A stretch of DNA of 64,000 nt, from the NCBI RefSeq assembly GCF_002218065.1, contig NZ_BDUB01000001.1, positions 5,202,837-5,266,836 on the forward strand, written 5' to 3'. This document shows positions 63,973-64,000 of this stretch, piece by piece. How positions within the stretch are numbered: position 1 is the stretch's first letter; every line of letters starts with the position of its first letter. Source of the stretch: Nodularia sp. NIES-3585 (lineage in GTDB: Bacteria > Cyanobacteriota > Cyanobacteriia > Cyanobacteriales > Nostocaceae). The translations under genes and the position numbers were made by a program. Under the pieces are notes generated by a model. That model ran no database searches. It saw only the letters and a list, made by a program, of their open reading frames with translations, and was not told the origin of the DNA.

Positions 63973-64000
63973 AAAAAAATCCCCCAACAGGTGTTAGACG
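63973..64000 (-). ncRNA. nsiR1: NsiR1-like sRNA unit 4 (partial, cut by window end)
   Basis: The terminator end of a further copy: seven A followed by TCCCCCAACAGGTGTTAGACG on the plus strand. The array therefore continues past 64000. Confidence 0.65.

Overview
The window reads as chromosome of a filamentous, heterocyst-forming cyanobacterium (Nostocales, Nostoc/Anabaena relatives). The evidence is: frequent HIP1 octamers (GCGATCGC); many short tandemly repeated heptamers (STRRs), one block lying inside the RNase P RNA gene; cyanobacterial signature genes (bicA, ftrC, PII, DUF4327, bifunctional pyrF-pyrE, a cyanobacterial-type mrp operon); and, at the right edge, a tandem array of small RNA units that matches the NsiR1 array known upstream of hetF in Nostoc sp. 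PCC 7120. No tRNA or rRNA gene was recognised.

Layout. 1-4.8 kb, minus strand: rnpB, an unknown membrane-anchored protein, corA, and a CIRCE-controlled groEL2-type chaperonin. 4.8-6 kb: a MraY/WecA-type sugar-phosphate transferase. 6-13.4 kb, minus strand: a sodium/bicarbonate block of bicA, a CPA2 Na+/H+ antiporter and a seven-gene mrp antiporter operon. 14-16.6 kb: two related pentapeptide-repeat proteins. 16.9-21.9 kb: a stand-alone SelD N-terminal-type oxidoreductase, a methyltransferase-like protein, a histidine phosphatase, glucokinase and a secreted protein. 22.3-23.0 kb: a ten-repeat CRISPR array without cas genes. 23.2-26.3 kb: a TRAP uptake system. 26.7-28.2 kb: a cytochrome b plus sulfite-oxidase-fold pair. 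28.3-37.6 kb: pyrFE, an AI-2E family protein, a DUF4174 protein, a two-domain histidine phosphatase, a degenerate dihydroorotase, era and a carotenoid oxygenase. 37.9-42 kb: a lipopolysaccharide export cluster (lptA, lptB, lptF-like) interrupted by a probable IS605-type end. 42.4-44.5 kb: DUF309, ftrC, DUF58. 44.6-49.3 kb: a CheB / CheR-PAS / hybrid kinase cassette. 50.3-56.9 kb: a repeat-rich stretch with a cysteine-desulfurase-like enzyme, DUF4327, a zinc-ribbon protein, glnB and a tnpB-only IS. 57-62.6 kb: thiD, a lipoprotein, a membrane-anchored protein, a subtilisin-like protease and a small protein. 62.6-64 kb: no protein gene, ending in the sRNA array.

How it fits together. Na+-coupled bicarbonate uptake by BicA needs Na+ extrusion, which the neighbouring NapA-type and Mrp antiporters can supply. 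FtrC, PII and the uptake systems link carbon, nitrogen and redox control. The intergenic DNA is unusually rich in dispersed elements. Several were paired by eye: a 112-bp inverted pair at 50.1 and 53.8 kb, three other element families, and STRR blocks just ahead of glk and the pyrC-like gene. The strongest unusual signal is the tandem array at 63.4-64 kb. Each unit has a minus-strand hairpin followed by an oligo-U tract and, about 33-39 bases upstream of the inferred 5' end, a TCCGGA-like box as in heterocyst-specific (DIF+) promoters. By analogy hetF should begin just beyond the right edge.
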